Assembly: GCF_000426665.1 (NCBI RefSeq)
Contig: NZ_AUFU01000002.1
Location: 1 to 64,000 of the forward strand
DNA from: Centipeda artemidis DSM 19719
Lineage (GTDB): Bacteria > Bacillota > Negativicutes > Selenomonadales > Selenomonadaceae
Direction of reading: 5' to 3'
Length of the DNA stretch: 64,000 bases
Below the pieces are notes generated by a model that was not told the DNA's origin, did no database searches, and saw only the letters and a program-made list of their open reading frames with translations. Made by a program: the position numbers and the translations under genes. This document shows, piece after piece, positions 42,813-51,908 of the stretch (positions are counted from its first letter, which is position 1; each line of letters begins with the position of its first letter).

Positions 42813-43728
42813 ACGGGATAAACGCCTGCATACGACGCTTGCGGGCATTGATATGTGCACACCGGTGCTCGCGGCATCCGGCACCTTCGGGTTCGGCGAG
42901 GAGTTCGCGGATTTTGTTGACCTTTCGCGTCTCGGCGGCGTGATGGTCAAGGGGACGACACTGCACCCGCGGCGTGGGAACGACGGCGTCCGTATCGCGG
43001 AGACGCCGCAGGGAATGCTGAACTGCATCGGTCTTGAAAATCCGGGCGTCGATGTGTTCCTGCAGGAAATCCTGCCGCGCATTCGCCACTACGGCATGAA
43101 CGTGATCGTCAATATATCAGGCGGTTCCGTCGAGGATTATGCGGCGGTTGCAGAACGGCTGAATGTGCCGGATGTCGCCGCGCTCGAGATCAATATCTCC
43201 TGTCCCAATGTGAAGGAGGGGGGGATTGTGTTCGGCACGGATCCCCATGCCGCGGCGTCTGTCGTCCGGGCAGTGCGGCGCGCTACGCGAAAGCCCGTCA
43301 TTGCGAAACTGTCCCCGAATGTCACGAGCATTACGGAGATGGCGCGCGCGGTCGAGGCGGCGGGTGCCGATATGATTTCTCTCATCAACACGCTCATCGG
43401 TATGCGCATCGACATAGAAACAGGAAAGCCGGTGCTCGGCAACCGCACAGGGGGGCTCTCGGGTCCCGCCGTGAAACCCGTTGCCGTGCGGATGGTCTAT
43501 GACGTGGCGCGTGCCGTACGCGTGCCGATCATCGGAATGGGCGGCATCGCTTCATGGGAGGATGCCGTGGAGTTTTTCCTCGCGGGGGCTTCCGCCGTTG
43601 CCGTTGGAACCGCGAATTTCACCGATCCTGCAATCATGATGAAGATCTGCGACGGACTTCTCCATTATATGGAAGAGCATGACATTTCTCACATCAACGA
43701 GATTGTCGGCGTGGCACATATGGAGTAA
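42799..43728 (+). CDS. pyrD: Dihydroorotate dehydrogenase B, catalytic subunit (class 1B)
   Basis: A 309-residue FMN TIM-barrel enzyme. It has [42 protein letters not shown] (catalytic Cys in SCPN), [18 protein letters not shown], and [29 protein letters not shown] (FMN phosphate site). It forms the heterotetramer with PyrK. ATG 42799 is chosen by the conserved start and GAGGT. The far longer upstream frame is inside pyrK. It is the last gene of the operon; pyrF and pyrE are not in the window. Confidence 0.97.
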   Translation: MTHHERDKRLHTTLAGIDMCTPVLAASGTFGFGEEFADFVDLSRLGGVMVKGTTLHPRRGNDGVRIAETPQGMLNCIGLENPGVDVFLQEILPRIRHYGMNVIVNISGGSVEDYAAVAERLNVPDVAALEINISCPNVKEGGIVFGTDPHAAASVVRAVRRATRKPVIAKLSPNVTSITEMARAVEAAGADMISLINTLIGMRIDIETGKPVLGNRTGGLSGPAVKPVAVRMVYDVARAVRVPIIGMGGIASWEDAVEFFLAGASAVAVGTANFTDPAIMMKICDGLLHYMEEHDISHINEIVGVAHME

Positions 43729-43768
43729 GCTGCTCAGATGAAGGTCTCATGTCATATGGGAAAATAAT

Positions 43769-43790
43769 TTTCTAAAATATTTTTTAGAAA
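43769..43790. repeat. AT-rich perfect inverted repeat after pyrD
   Basis: TTTCTAAAA (43769-43777) and TTTTAGAAA (43782-43790) with a four-base TATT loop. No T run follows on either strand, so it is a poor terminator. It could be a protein-binding palindrome or a weak stop for the pyr operon. Nothing else is recognised between 43729 and 43851. Confidence 0.5.
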
Positions 43791-43851
43791 TATGGACAAC
43801 ATGTTCGGTGATTTCTGAATTCTCTATATTATACAAGGGCTAGGGGAACTT

Positions 43852-43881
43852 TTGACACCTGACAGCCATATGTGGTATAAT
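43852..43881 (+). promoter_or_regulatory. Strong promoter of rnpB
   Basis: A perfect TTGACA (43852-43857), an 18-base spacer, and an extended -10 TGG-TATAAT (TATAAT at 43876-43881). Its start should be near 43888, exactly where RNase P RNA begins. Confidence 0.93.
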
Positions 43882-43888
43882 CTCTGCG

Positions 43889-44255
43889 TTGGTATGAGAA
43901 ACCGAGACAATCGCCTGTATCGTTTTTGCGATGCATGAGGAAAGTCCGAGCTCCACAGGGCAGTGTGCCGGATAACATCCGGCGAGGGTGACCTTAGGGA
44001 CAGTGCCATAGAAATTTAAACCGCCGGCTTTGCCGGTAAGGGTGGAAAGGTGCGGTAAGAGCGCACCGGCGATCGGGTAACCGGTCGGCCTTGGTAAACC
44101 CCACATGGAGCAAGACCAAATAGGGAAGGATAAAGGCGGCCCGTCGACCTTCCGGGTAGAGTCGCTTGAGCCTGCGGGCAACCGTCGGCCTAGATAAATG
44201 ATTGTCGCCGCCGCAAGGCGGAACAGAACTCGGCTTATTGGTTTCTCGTAGCCAA
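43889..44255 (+). ncRNA. rnpB: RNase P RNA, bacterial type A
   Basis: The catalytic RNA that trims tRNA 5' leaders. Conserved blocks appear in order: GAGGAAAGTCCGAGCTCC, AAACCGCC, AAGGGTGGAAAGGTGCGGTAAGAG, a CAAATAGGGA segment, TAGAGTCGCTTGAG, GGCCTAGATAAATGATTGTCGCC and ACAGAACTCGGCTTA. Helix P1 is formed by TATGAGAAACC at the 5' end and GGTTTCTCGTA at the 3' end. The layout is type A (ancestral, E. coli-like) rather than Bacillus type B. Ends are placed by the P1 pairing TTGG/CCAA and agree with the promoter. Overlapping ORFs on both strands are artefacts. Confidence 0.97.
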
Positions 44256-44289
44256 TATCATAATGCATCTAGTGGAAGGAAGTGTTTGC

Positions 44290-44952
44290 TTGCAAAAGAA
44301 AATTAAGATTCTTGCATTATCCGCAATGCTTCTCTGCTCCGCATCCATTGCGAGTGCAGAGTCATTCCAAATTGGAGATCAAGGAACGGACGTTGCCGAG
44401 ATTCAGGGGCAGCTTTCGAGCGTAGGATATGATGTTGTCGCCGACGGTGATTTTGGCCCCGCGACGGCAGAGGCGGTCAAGGAGTTCCAAGCAGCACACG
44501 GTCTTACCGTAGACGGCATGGTCGGTCCTTCGACCTATGAGGCTCTTCTTGGAAAAACGATGCCGCAGGTCAGCCGCGGATCAAACTATATCGTTCGCCG
44601 CGTAATTTCGGATTCGATGCAGTATTTGGGCGTTCCATATTCCTTCGGTGGAACAACGCCCTCCGGATTTGACTGCTCCGGTTTTGTCCGCTACGTCTTT
44701 GCAAACGCGGGCATCTACCTGCCGCGTACGGCGGATGCACAGTATGACGTCGGCTATCCGGTTTCCTCCGCGGAGATGGTTCCCGGTGATCTCGTGTTCT
44801 TCTCGACTTATGAATACGGACCTTCACATGTGGGCATCTATCTCGGCGACGGCAACTTCATCAACGCTTCGTCGAGTCGCGGGGTTGCGATTGACAATCT
44901 GCGCGGCGGCTACTGGGGCGCATGTTATATCGGCGCACGCCGCATTATGTGA
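44290..44952 (+). CDS. Secreted NlpC/P60 peptidoglycan hydrolase with PG-binding domain
   Basis: A 220-residue exported protein. A signal peptide is evident (QKKIKILALSAMLLCSASIASA-ES). A PG_binding_1 domain (GDQGTDVAEIQGQLSSVGYDVVADGDFGP) is followed by an NlpC/P60 domain, with catalytic Cys in PSGFDCSGFVRYVF and His in SHVGIYLGDG. It probably cleaves D-Glu/meso-DAP stem peptides during wall turnover. The start is TTG 44290, seven bases after AAGGAAG. An upstream ATG at 44263 would extend the signal peptide oddly and has no site. A terminator follows. Confidence 0.93.
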   Translation: MQKKIKILALSAMLLCSASIASAESFQIGDQGTDVAEIQGQLSSVGYDVVADGDFGPATAEAVKEFQAAHGLTVDGMVGPSTYEALLGKTMPQVSRGSNYIVRRVISDSMQYLGVPYSFGGTTPSGFDCSGFVRYVFANAGIYLPRTADAQYDVGYPVSSAEMVPGDLVFFSTYEYGPSHVGIYLGDGNFINASSSRGVAIDNLRGGYWGACYIGARRIM

Positions 44953-44968
44953 TGATGCAAAATCTTGG

Positions 44969-44991
44969 GAGGGGCATAGCCCCTCTTTTTT
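44969..44991 (+). terminator. Terminator after the NlpC/P60 gene
   Basis: GAGGGGC/GCCCCTC (44969-44975/44979-44985) with an ATA loop, followed by six T. Confidence 0.95.
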
Positions 44992-45006
44992 CATAGGAGA
45001 AATACG

Positions 45007-45084
45007 ATGGCAGATCTCTTTCTCATCCTGCTGATTTTCCTAATGGTCTATTACGTTTTTGGAGACGAACTGTTCCCGCGATAA
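45007..45084 (+). CDS. 25-residue single-pass membrane micropeptide
   Basis: A very short ORF starting at ATG 45007, six bases after a clear AGGAGA (44995-45000). The product begins MADLFLILLIFLMVYYV and ends FGDELFPR, so it is one hydrophobic helix of about 15 residues flanked by acidic ends. No family is recognised. It lies between the NlpC/P60 terminator and the dprA promoter. No promoter of its own was seen, so it may need read-through. Small size makes chance occurrence possible, but the ribosome site and TM composition argue for a gene. Confidence 0.55.
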   Translation: MADLFLILLIFLMVYYVFGDELFPR

Positions 45085-45115
45085 AATATTATTCCTATAA
45101 AATCAATGCTTTCGG

Positions 45116-45144
45116 TTGCATTCCCGTATGTTTTTCGGTAATAT
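45116..45144 (+). promoter_or_regulatory. Promoter of the dprA-topA-trmFO-hslVU operon
   Basis: TTGCAT (45116-45121), a 17-base spacer and TAATAT (45139-45144), about 19 bases before the dprA start. Confidence 0.6.
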
Positions 45145-45162
45145 GAGGAGCGTGTAAATCGC

Positions 45163-46254
45163 ATGGAAGAACGGTGGTACCTAGCGGCGCTGATGCAGTG
45201 TCATAATATCGGGAGCGTGCGCATGTGCCGCCTGCGTACGAGAGTCTCCTCATCGGAGGAGATTTGGTCGATGAATGCGGCGGCCCTGCAAAACATCGGA
45301 GGACTTTCCTCTCTATTAGCTGAAAAACTTGCGCATCACACACACGAGCACCCCGATCTTCCGCAGCAGCTCGAGGAGCAGTGCGAAAAGCGCGGCATTT
45401 GTCTGGTGACGATAGACGAGGAACTTTATCCGATCATCCTCAAGGAAATCTTCGATCCGCCGATCGTGCTGTATTATCGCGGTATGCTGCTTGCCGATGC
45501 GCGACGCGTCGGCATCGTCGGCGCACGGAAGTTTACGCCGTATGGAGAAGCCGCCGCAATGGAGTTTGGAGATAAGCTCGCTGCGGCGGGGGTGACGGTA
45601 GTCAGCGGCGCCGCGCGCGGGATCGACAGTTGTGCGCACCGCGGGGCGCTGCGTGCGGGCAGGACGGCGGCGGTACTCGGCTGCGGCGTGGATATTGCAT
45701 ATCCGCCGGAAAATCGGCGGTTGATTGCACAAATCATCGACGCAGGCGGCGCCGTCCTTTCGGAGTATGCACCGGGAACGCAGCCGCTCCCCGCATTTTT
45801 CCCCGCGCGAAACCGCATTATCAGCGGACTCTCTGAGGGCGTTTTGGTCGTTGAAGCCGCGCGGCGCAGCGGTTCCCTCATCACGGCGGAAATGGCGCTC
45901 AGCGAAGGGCGCGACGTATATGCGATTCCCGGCAGCATATACTCTCCGCAGAGCGGCGGCTGTCACAATCTCATCCGCGCCGGAGCGCGTCTCGTAGAAT
46001 CTCCTCATGAGATCCTCGAAGATATGAATATCGTCCCTTTGCCCAAACGCCCTGTGAAAGACCGCCTGACTCCGGAAGAAGCTCGTATTTATAAGGTGCT
46101 CTCCTGCGATCATCCGCTGACAATGGACGAGATACTGGAGAGCCTGCCCGATGCCGTAACGGCAAATATTCCGCTGCTCCTCCTTCAGATGCAGCTCAAG
46201 GGAATTATTACAGAAAATGAAATGCACGCCTATCGGCGCCTCGAAAGGAACTGA
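45163..46254 (+). CDS. dprA: DNA-processing protein DprA
   Basis: A 363-residue DprA/Smf. An N-terminal HhH-like region precedes the extended Rossmann domain: GIVGARKFTPYGEAAAMEFGDKLA, VVSGAARGIDSCAHRGAL, VLGCGVDIAYPPENRRL, FFPARNRIISGLS and AARRSGSLITAEMALSEGRDVYAIPGSI. The C-terminal winged helix follows (residues about 300-363). It loads RecA onto incoming single-stranded DNA during transformation. The start ATG 45163 lies 11 bases after GAGGAGC. Four bases separate it from topA. Confidence 0.96.
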   Translation: MEERWYLAALMQCHNIGSVRMCRLRTRVSSSEEIWSMNAAALQNIGGLSSLLAEKLAHHTHEHPDLPQQLEEQCEKRGICLVTIDEELYPIILKEIFDPPIVLYYRGMLLADARRVGIVGARKFTPYGEAAAMEFGDKLAAAGVTVVSGAARGIDSCAHRGALRAGRTAAVLGCGVDIAYPPENRRLIAQIIDAGGAVLSEYAPGTQPLPAFFPARNRIISGLSEGVLVVEAARRSGSLITAEMALSEGRDVYAIPGSIYSPQSGGCHNLIRAGARLVESPHEILEDMNIVPLPKRPVKDRLTPEEARIYKVLSCDHPLTMDEILESLPDAVTANIPLLLLQMQLKGIITENEMHAYRRLERN

Positions 46255-46258
46255 CAGA

Positions 46259-48532
46259 TTGGCTACGACATCATCTGTACGCAAGACAAAAGCAGTCAAT
46301 GAAAAGACGAACAAAAAAAAGTCGGCGGGAAAAACGCTTGTTATTGTGGAGTCGCCCGCGAAGGCAAAGACCATTGAGCGATATTTAGGAAAGAACTATA
46401 TCGTCAGGGCTTCGATGGGGCATTTGCGCGATCTCCCGAAGAGTCAATTCGGCATCGACGTGGAGGATGCGTTCACGCCGAAGTACATCAATGTGCGCGG
46501 AAAAGGAGATCTCATTCGTGCGCTCAAAAAAGAGGCAAAAGAAGCGGATAAGATCTATCTGGCAAGCGATCCCGACCGCGAAGGCGAAGCGATCGCTTGG
46601 CATCTTTCATTTATCCTAGGCGTCGATCCAAAGGAGAACTGCCGCATCGTTTTCCATGAGATCACAAAGCCCGCCATTGCCGAAGCGATCCATCATCCGC
46701 GCCCCATCAACATGGAGCAGGTGGACGCACAGCAGGCACGCCGTATGCTCGACCGCATCGTCGGATATAAACTCTCTCCTCTGCTCTGGCGCAAAGTCCG
46801 CAAGGGGTTGTCGGCAGGGCGCGTGCAGTCCGTGACGGTACGCCTCATATGCGACCGAGAGAAAGAGATTGAAGCCTTTCACTCCGAAGAATATTGGACG
46901 GTCAAGGCAAAGGTCAAAAAAGATAAGAGCTCATTCATTGCCGAACTAACGCACATCCGTGGAGAAAAGGCGTCTCTGCACAGCGAAGAGGAGACCACAA
47001 AGGTCACGGACGATCTCGCCGCGCAGGAATTTAAGATCAAGGAAGTCAAGCAGAGCGAACGCCGCAAGAAACCGGCGGCGCCGTTTACGACGAGTTCCCT
47101 CCAACAGGATGCCGCACGAAAGCTCGGCTTTACGTCCGGGCGCACAATGATGATTGCACAGCAGCTCTATGAGGGCGTTGTGCTGGGACGTCAAGGTGCG
47201 ACCGGTCTCATCACCTATATGCGTACCGATTCGACGCGTCTCTCAAATCTTGCGATCGAGGAGGCGCGCGGCTATATTGGCGAGGAGTACGGGCAGGACT
47301 ATGTGCCGGCAAAGCCCAACATCTACGCCGGCGGGAAAAAAGCACAGGACGCCCATGAGGCGATCCGACCGACGAGCATCCTGCGCCTGCCGTCCGAGGT
47401 GGAGCCGTATCTCAACCGGGATCAGCAGCGACTCTATACGCTTATCTGGCAGCGTTTTGCCGCATGTCAAATGACGGCGGCAGTCTACGATACCGTATCC
47501 GCTCAAATCGAGGCGGGCGACTACCAGCTGCGCGCACATGGATCGAAGATTAAATTCAAAGGATATACCGTTGTCTATGCGGGTGCAGAGAGCTCTAAAA
47601 AGGAAAAGGATACGATCCTTCCGGAGCTGTCCGCAGGGGATATGCTCTCCCTCACCGCGCTCGACCCGGAGCAGCATTTTACGGAACCGCCGCCGCGCTA
47701 TAACGACGCGTCCTTGGTAAAAGCGCTCGAGGATATGGAGATCGGACGTCCGAGCACCTATGCGCCCATCATCGAGACAATACAAAAACGAGGATATGTG
47801 GAACGCCGTGAAAAGCAGTTTCGCCCGACAGAGCTCGGCTTCATCGTTACGGATATGCTGGGCGAATATTTTAAGGATATTGTCGATGCGAAGTTCACCG
47901 CGAACCTCGAGGGCGAACTGGACGAGGTTGCCGACGGTTCGCTTAACAAGAACGAACTGCTACAAAAATTTTATACACCCTTTGACGAAACTCTCAAAAA
48001 GGCGGAAGAGATCATCGGCACCGTCGATCTGCCCGAGGAAATCACCGACATTCCCTGCGATAAATGCGGGAGAATGATGGTTGTTAAACAGGGACGGTTC
48101 GGTAAATTTTTGGCATGCCCCGGCTTCCCCGAATGCCGCAATGCGAAGCCCCTGCTGCGCGATACGGGCGTACAGTGCCCCAAATGCGGCGGTAAAATCG
48201 TCGAACGCAAGAGTCGCCGCGGACGTGCATTCTACGGCTGCGGCCGCTATCCTGACTGCGACTATACGACATGGGACGAGCCGCAGCAGGAGACCTGCAA
48301 GGTCTGCGGTTCGTTCATGCAAAAGCATCGCTACCGCACGGGGCGTACCATTCTCTATTGTAGCAACGAACAATGTGAATCCCGCATCGGCAGCCCGATT
48401 GAAAAAGAACTCGCGCGCCAGAAAGAGCGTGCCAACGCCAAGACAAACAAAGATGCCGATGTAAGTGCGGACACGAATACAAAGACGCGTGCAAAGCGTA
48501 CCGCCTCCCGTAAAAAAGGATCAAATACATGA
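46259..48532 (+). CDS. topA: DNA topoisomerase I
   Basis: A 757-residue type IA topoisomerase. The TOPRIM domain has [18 protein letters not shown] and [15 protein letters not shown]. The active-site Tyr is Y320 in [14 protein letters not shown] (E. coli Y319). Three C-terminal Zn ribbons (CDKCG...CPGFPEC, CPKCGG...CGRYPDC, CKVCG...CSNEQC) are followed by a Lys-rich tail. It relaxes negative supercoils. The start is TTG 46259 after AAAGGAA. The upstream ATG at 46217 lies inside dprA and has no site. Confidence 0.96.
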   Translation: MATTSSVRKTKAVNEKTNKKKSAGKTLVIVESPAKAKTIERYLGKNYIVRASMGHLRDLPKSQFGIDVEDAFTPKYINVRGKGDLIRALKKEAKEADKIYLASDPDREGEAIAWHLSFILGVDPKENCRIVFHEITKPAIAEAIHHPRPINMEQVDAQQARRMLDRIVGYKLSPLLWRKVRKGLSAGRVQSVTVRLICDREKEIEAFHSEEYWTVKAKVKKDKSSFIAELTHIRGEKASLHSEEETTKVTDDLAAQEFKIKEVKQSERRKKPAAPFTTSSLQQDAARKLGFTSGRTMMIAQQLYEGVVLGRQGATGLITYMRTDSTRLSNLAIEEARGYIGEEYGQDYVPAKPNIYAGGKKAQDAHEAIRPTSILRLPSEVEPYLNRDQQRLYTLIWQRFAACQMTAAVYDTVSAQIEAGDYQLRAHGSKIKFKGYTVVYAGAESSKKEKDTILPELSAGDMLSLTALDPEQHFTEPPPRYNDASLVKALEDMEIGRPSTYAPIIETIQKRGYVERREKQFRPTELGFIVTDMLGEYFKDIVDAKFTANLEGELDEVADGSLNKNELLQKFYTPFDETLKKAEEIIGTVDLPEEITDIPCDKCGRMMVVKQGRFGKFLACPGFPECRNAKPLLRDTGVQCPKCGGKIVERKSRRGRAFYGCGRYPDCDYTTWDEPQQETCKVCGSFMQKHRYRTGRTILYCSNEQCESRIGSPIEKELARQKERANAKTNKDADVSADTNTKTRAKRTASRKKGSNT

Positions 48533-49860
48533 AGAAGGTCATCGTTGTCGGCGCAGGGCTTGCAGGCAGTGAAGCCGCGTGGCAGGCAGCACGTCGGGGC
48601 GCAGAGGTGACGCTCTTCGAGATGCGCCCCGGACGTACCTCTCCCGCACACAAGACGGATGATTTTGCGGAACTGGTATGCAGCAACTCTCTGCGCGGCG
48701 CGGGACTTGAAAATGCCGTCGGCGTACTGAAAGAAGAAATGCGCCGGATGGATTCACTGATCATCCGAGCGGCGGACGCAACCGCAGTTCCTGCCGGCGG
48801 CGCTCTTGCCGTAGACCGCAGGGGGTTCAGCCGATATATTACGGAGCAAATCACCGCGCATCCCAACATCAGCATCCGGCGAGAAGAGATCAAGACCGTT
48901 CCGCGTGACGAAGACGCCGTTGTTATTATCGCCTCGGGACCGCTCACGTCCGGTGCGCTTGCCGATGAAATTCATGCCTTGCTCGGCGACGACGCACTGT
49001 ACTTTTACGACGCGGCGGCGCCGCTTGTGGATGCTGCGAGCATCGATATGACACAGGCATATCGAGCATCCCGCTACGGGAAAGGCGAACCCTCCTATCT
49101 GAACTGTCCCATGAACGATAGGGAATACGAAGCGTTTTGGCAGGCACTCACAGCAGCTGAAAAAGCGGATGTGCATGATTTTGAAAAAGAGATTTTCTTT
49201 GAGGGATGTATGCCCGTTGAAGTTATGGCATCGCGCGGCAAAGACACGCTCCTCTTTGGACCTCTCAAACCGATGGGGCTGGAGCATCCGGAGACGGGAG
49301 AGCGTCCGTATGCCGTCGTTCAGCTCCGACAAGACAATGCGGAGGGGACGATTTACAATATCGTCGGATTCCAAACGCGCCTTAAATGGGCGGAACAGCG
49401 CCGCGTATTCCGGATGATATCGGGACTCTCTCATGCGGAATTCCTGCGTTACGGCGTAATGCATCGAAACACCTTTATCAACGCACCGCGGCATCTGCGC
49501 CCGACTTTTCAGCTGCGCTCGGAGAATACACTATTCTTCGCCGGACAGATGACGGGCGTCGAGGGGTATGTCGAGTCGGCGGCTTCCGGCCTTACGGCGG
49601 GGATCAACGCCGCACGCATCGCGGCGGATCGGACACCTGTCGTATTTCCGCAGACAACGTGTCACGGCGCGCTCGCGCATTATATTACGACCTGTGACCC
49701 GGCACATTTCCAACCGATGAATATCAATTTCGGACTCTTGCCACCGCTCGAAGATCTGCCGCGCCGTACGCGGAAACCGGAAAAAAAGCTGCTGACCGCG
49801 CGCCGCGCGCTTGCCGCATTAGATGATTTCCTGCAAGAAAACGGAAAGGAATCGCCATGA
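48529..49860 (+). CDS. trmFO: tRNA (uracil-54-C5)-methyltransferase, folate-dependent
   Basis: A 443-residue TrmFO (Gid) flavoprotein. The FAD motif is [24 protein letters not shown], followed by family blocks [66 protein letters not shown] and [17 protein letters not shown]. It makes ribothymidine at tRNA position 54 using methylene-tetrahydrofolate. ATGA overlaps link it to topA and hslV. In Bacillus the codV (xerC) gene lies between trmFO and hslV, but not here. Confidence 0.97.
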   Translation: MKKVIVVGAGLAGSEAAWQAARRGAEVTLFEMRPGRTSPAHKTDDFAELVCSNSLRGAGLENAVGVLKEEMRRMDSLIIRAADATAVPAGGALAVDRRGFSRYITEQITAHPNISIRREEIKTVPRDEDAVVIIASGPLTSGALADEIHALLGDDALYFYDAAAPLVDAASIDMTQAYRASRYGKGEPSYLNCPMNDREYEAFWQALTAAEKADVHDFEKEIFFEGCMPVEVMASRGKDTLLFGPLKPMGLEHPETGERPYAVVQLRQDNAEGTIYNIVGFQTRLKWAEQRRVFRMISGLSHAEFLRYGVMHRNTFINAPRHLRPTFQLRSENTLFFAGQMTGVEGYVESAASGLTAGINAARIAADRTPVVFPQTTCHGALAHYITTCDPAHFQPMNINFGLLPPLEDLPRRTRKPEKKLLTARRALAALDDFLQENGKESP

Positions 49861-50396
49861 CATTTCATGCGACCACAATCGTCGCCGTAAAGAAGGGGAA
49901 TAAGGTCGCGATTGCCGGAGACGGACAGGTGACCTTTGGAGAGCGCGCCATTATGAAGGCGACCGCACGCAAAGTACGTCGGCTCTATCACGGAAAGATC
50001 CTTGCGGGATTCGCGGGATCGGTGGCGGACGCATTTACCCTGTTTGAAAAATTTGAGGCAAAGCTCGAATCCTACAGCGGAAACCTCCAGCGGGCGGCTG
50101 TAGAATTGGCAAAGGATTGGCGTACGGACAAGGTGCTGCGCAAACTTGAGGCGCTCCTGCTCGTCGCGGACAAGGACGGCATCCTCATGATCTCGGGCAA
50201 CGGCGAAGTGATCGAGCCGGACGGCGACTGCACTGCCATCGGATCGGGCGGCTTCTTCGCTCTTGCCGCAGCGCGTGCCCTCACACTGCACAGCGACATG
50301 GACGCTCCTGCCGTCGCGAAGGAATCACTCTCCATCGCGGCGGACATATGTGTCTATACGAATCATAACATTACGGTGGAGGTGCTGGAATCATGA
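49857..50396 (+). CDS. hslV: HslV/ClpQ peptidase subunit
   Basis: A 179-residue proteasome-like peptidase. The N-terminus is [29 protein letters not shown]. In E. coli the mature enzyme begins with the catalytic Thr of TTIVSV, so here a five-residue prosegment (MTFHA) would be removed, as in Thermotoga-type proteins. Bacillus CodW instead uses an N-terminal Ser in a similar extension, and which nucleophile applies is uncertain. [14 protein letters not shown] and the C-terminal [14 protein letters not shown] are typical. It forms the protease core with HslU. ATGA overlaps join it to trmFO and hslU. Confidence 0.96.
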   Translation: MTFHATTIVAVKKGNKVAIAGDGQVTFGERAIMKATARKVRRLYHGKILAGFAGSVADAFTLFEKFEAKLESYSGNLQRAAVELAKDWRTDKVLRKLEALLLVADKDGILMISGNGEVIEPDGDCTAIGSGGFFALAAARALTLHSDMDAPAVAKESLSIAADICVYTNHNITVEVLES

Positions 50397-51787
50397 GTTC
50401 TATCGGCGTGAACGAACAGACACCGCGCGAGATTGTTACAGAACTGGATAAATATATTGTCGGCCAGCAGGAAGCGAAGCGCGCCGTCGCCATCGCCCTG
50501 CGCAACCGCTGGCGCAGCCGGCAGCTCGATACCGATATGCGCGAGGACATCATTCCGAAGAACATCCTCATGATCGGCTCTACGGGTGTCGGCAAAACGG
50601 AGATCGCCCGCCGCCTTGCCCGTCTCGTCCGTGCGCCCTTTCTCAAGGTCGAGGCGACGAAGTTCACAGAGGTCGGATATGTCGGACGCGACGTTGAATC
50701 CATCGTGCGGGATCTCGTAGAGACAGCCGTGCGTATGGTGCGCCGGGAGAAACTGGAAGAGGTCAAGGAAAAGGCGGCGGAAAACGCAGAGGAACGCCTG
50801 ATCGACGTCTTTGTTCCCACGCCAAAGAAATCGGTGAACCCGCTCGGCAAACTCTTTGGCGCAGAGGAAGAACCCGCCGAAGAGAAGCAGGAACCGCCGA
50901 AGTATCAAGCCGGACGCGACTGGGTGCGCAAGCGTCTGCACGCGGGAGAACTCGAAGACGAGATGATTGAGATCGATGTGGAGGAATCCTCCCGTCCCAT
51001 GGCAGGAATGTTCGCCGGATCATCGCTCGAGGGAGTCGGCGATAATTTACAGTCGATGATCGGTTCTCTTGTTCCAAAGCGCCGCCGCAGGAGAAAGGTT
51101 TCCATCCGTCAGGCGCGTAAATTATTTACCGCCGAAGAGGCGGATAAACTTGTCGATATGGATGTCGTTGCAGACGAGGCGGTATATGCCGCGGAATACA
51201 GCGGTATCGTGTTTCTTGATGAGATCGATAAGATCGCCGTCGGCAACGGACACAGTTCGGGTGCGGACGTATCGCGCGAGGGTGTGCAGCGGGATATTCT
51301 TCCGATCGTGGAGGGATCGACCGTTGTTACGAAGTACGGTCCTGTCAAGACGGATCATATCCTCTTTATCGCCGCGGGAGCGTTCCATATTGCAAAGCCG
51401 TCCGATCTCATTCCTGAGCTGCAGGGGCGTTTTCCGATTCGCGTCGAGCTGAAATCACTTGTCAAAGAGGATTTTGAGCGCATTCTCACAGAGCCAAAGA
51501 ACGCGCTCATCAAGCAGTATGCTGCGCTCCTCGGGGCAGAGGGCGTTACGCTGACCTTTGGAGACGATGCGATCGGGCGTTTGGCAGAGCTTGCCGAGAC
51601 GGTTAACGAACAGACGGAGGATATTGGCGCACGCCGTCTCTATACGCTCCTTGAAAAACTCCTTGAGGATCTGTCGTTCGATGCACCCGATCTGACCGAA
51701 AAAGACATCGTCATCGATACGGCGTATGTGGATCGTTACCTTGCCGACATCGCGCGAGATCATGACATGTCGCGGTTTATTCTGTAA
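50393..51787 (+). CDS. hslU: HslU/ClpY unfoldase ATPase
   Basis: A 464-residue AAA+ ATPase. It begins [30 protein letters not shown] and has Walker [19 protein letters not shown] near residues 61-78. The I-domain spans about 110-230. Walker B is [11 protein letters not shown], with sensor [12 protein letters not shown] and the C-terminal peptide [11 protein letters not shown] that docks in HslV. It unfolds substrates for HslV. It ends the operon at a strong terminator. No codY follows, unlike Bacillus. Confidence 0.97.
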   Translation: MSSIGVNEQTPREIVTELDKYIVGQQEAKRAVAIALRNRWRSRQLDTDMREDIIPKNILMIGSTGVGKTEIARRLARLVRAPFLKVEATKFTEVGYVGRDVESIVRDLVETAVRMVRREKLEEVKEKAAENAEERLIDVFVPTPKKSVNPLGKLFGAEEEPAEEKQEPPKYQAGRDWVRKRLHAGELEDEMIEIDVEESSRPMAGMFAGSSLEGVGDNLQSMIGSLVPKRRRRRKVSIRQARKLFTAEEADKLVDMDVVADEAVYAAEYSGIVFLDEIDKIAVGNGHSSGADVSREGVQRDILPIVEGSTVVTKYGPVKTDHILFIAAGAFHIAKPSDLIPELQGRFPIRVELKSLVKEDFERILTEPKNALIKQYAALLGAEGVTLTFGDDAIGRLAELAETVNEQTEDIGARRLYTLLEKLLEDLSFDAPDLTEKDIVIDTAYVDRYLADIARDHDMSRFIL

Positions 51788-51802
51788 CGCCTGCGAAACG
51801 AT

Positions 51803-51839
51803 AAAAACGATTCGGAGAATTTTTTCCGAATCGTTTTTT
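51803..51839 (+). terminator. Terminator of the dprA-hslU operon
   Basis: A perfect 14-bp stem, AAAAACGATTCGGA with TCCGAATCGTTTTT (51803-51816/51825-51838), ending in a T run. Confidence 0.96.
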
Positions 51840-51908
51840 CTATTGCCTAAGACTTAATTTTATGCGATAATTCAACATGAGATATACTGTGCTTGGAGGA
51901 TGAGGCAA

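Noticed and set aside
43840-44268. 142-codon minus-strand ORF over rnpB
   Set aside because: Lies on the RNase P RNA, which is certain from sequence and structure.
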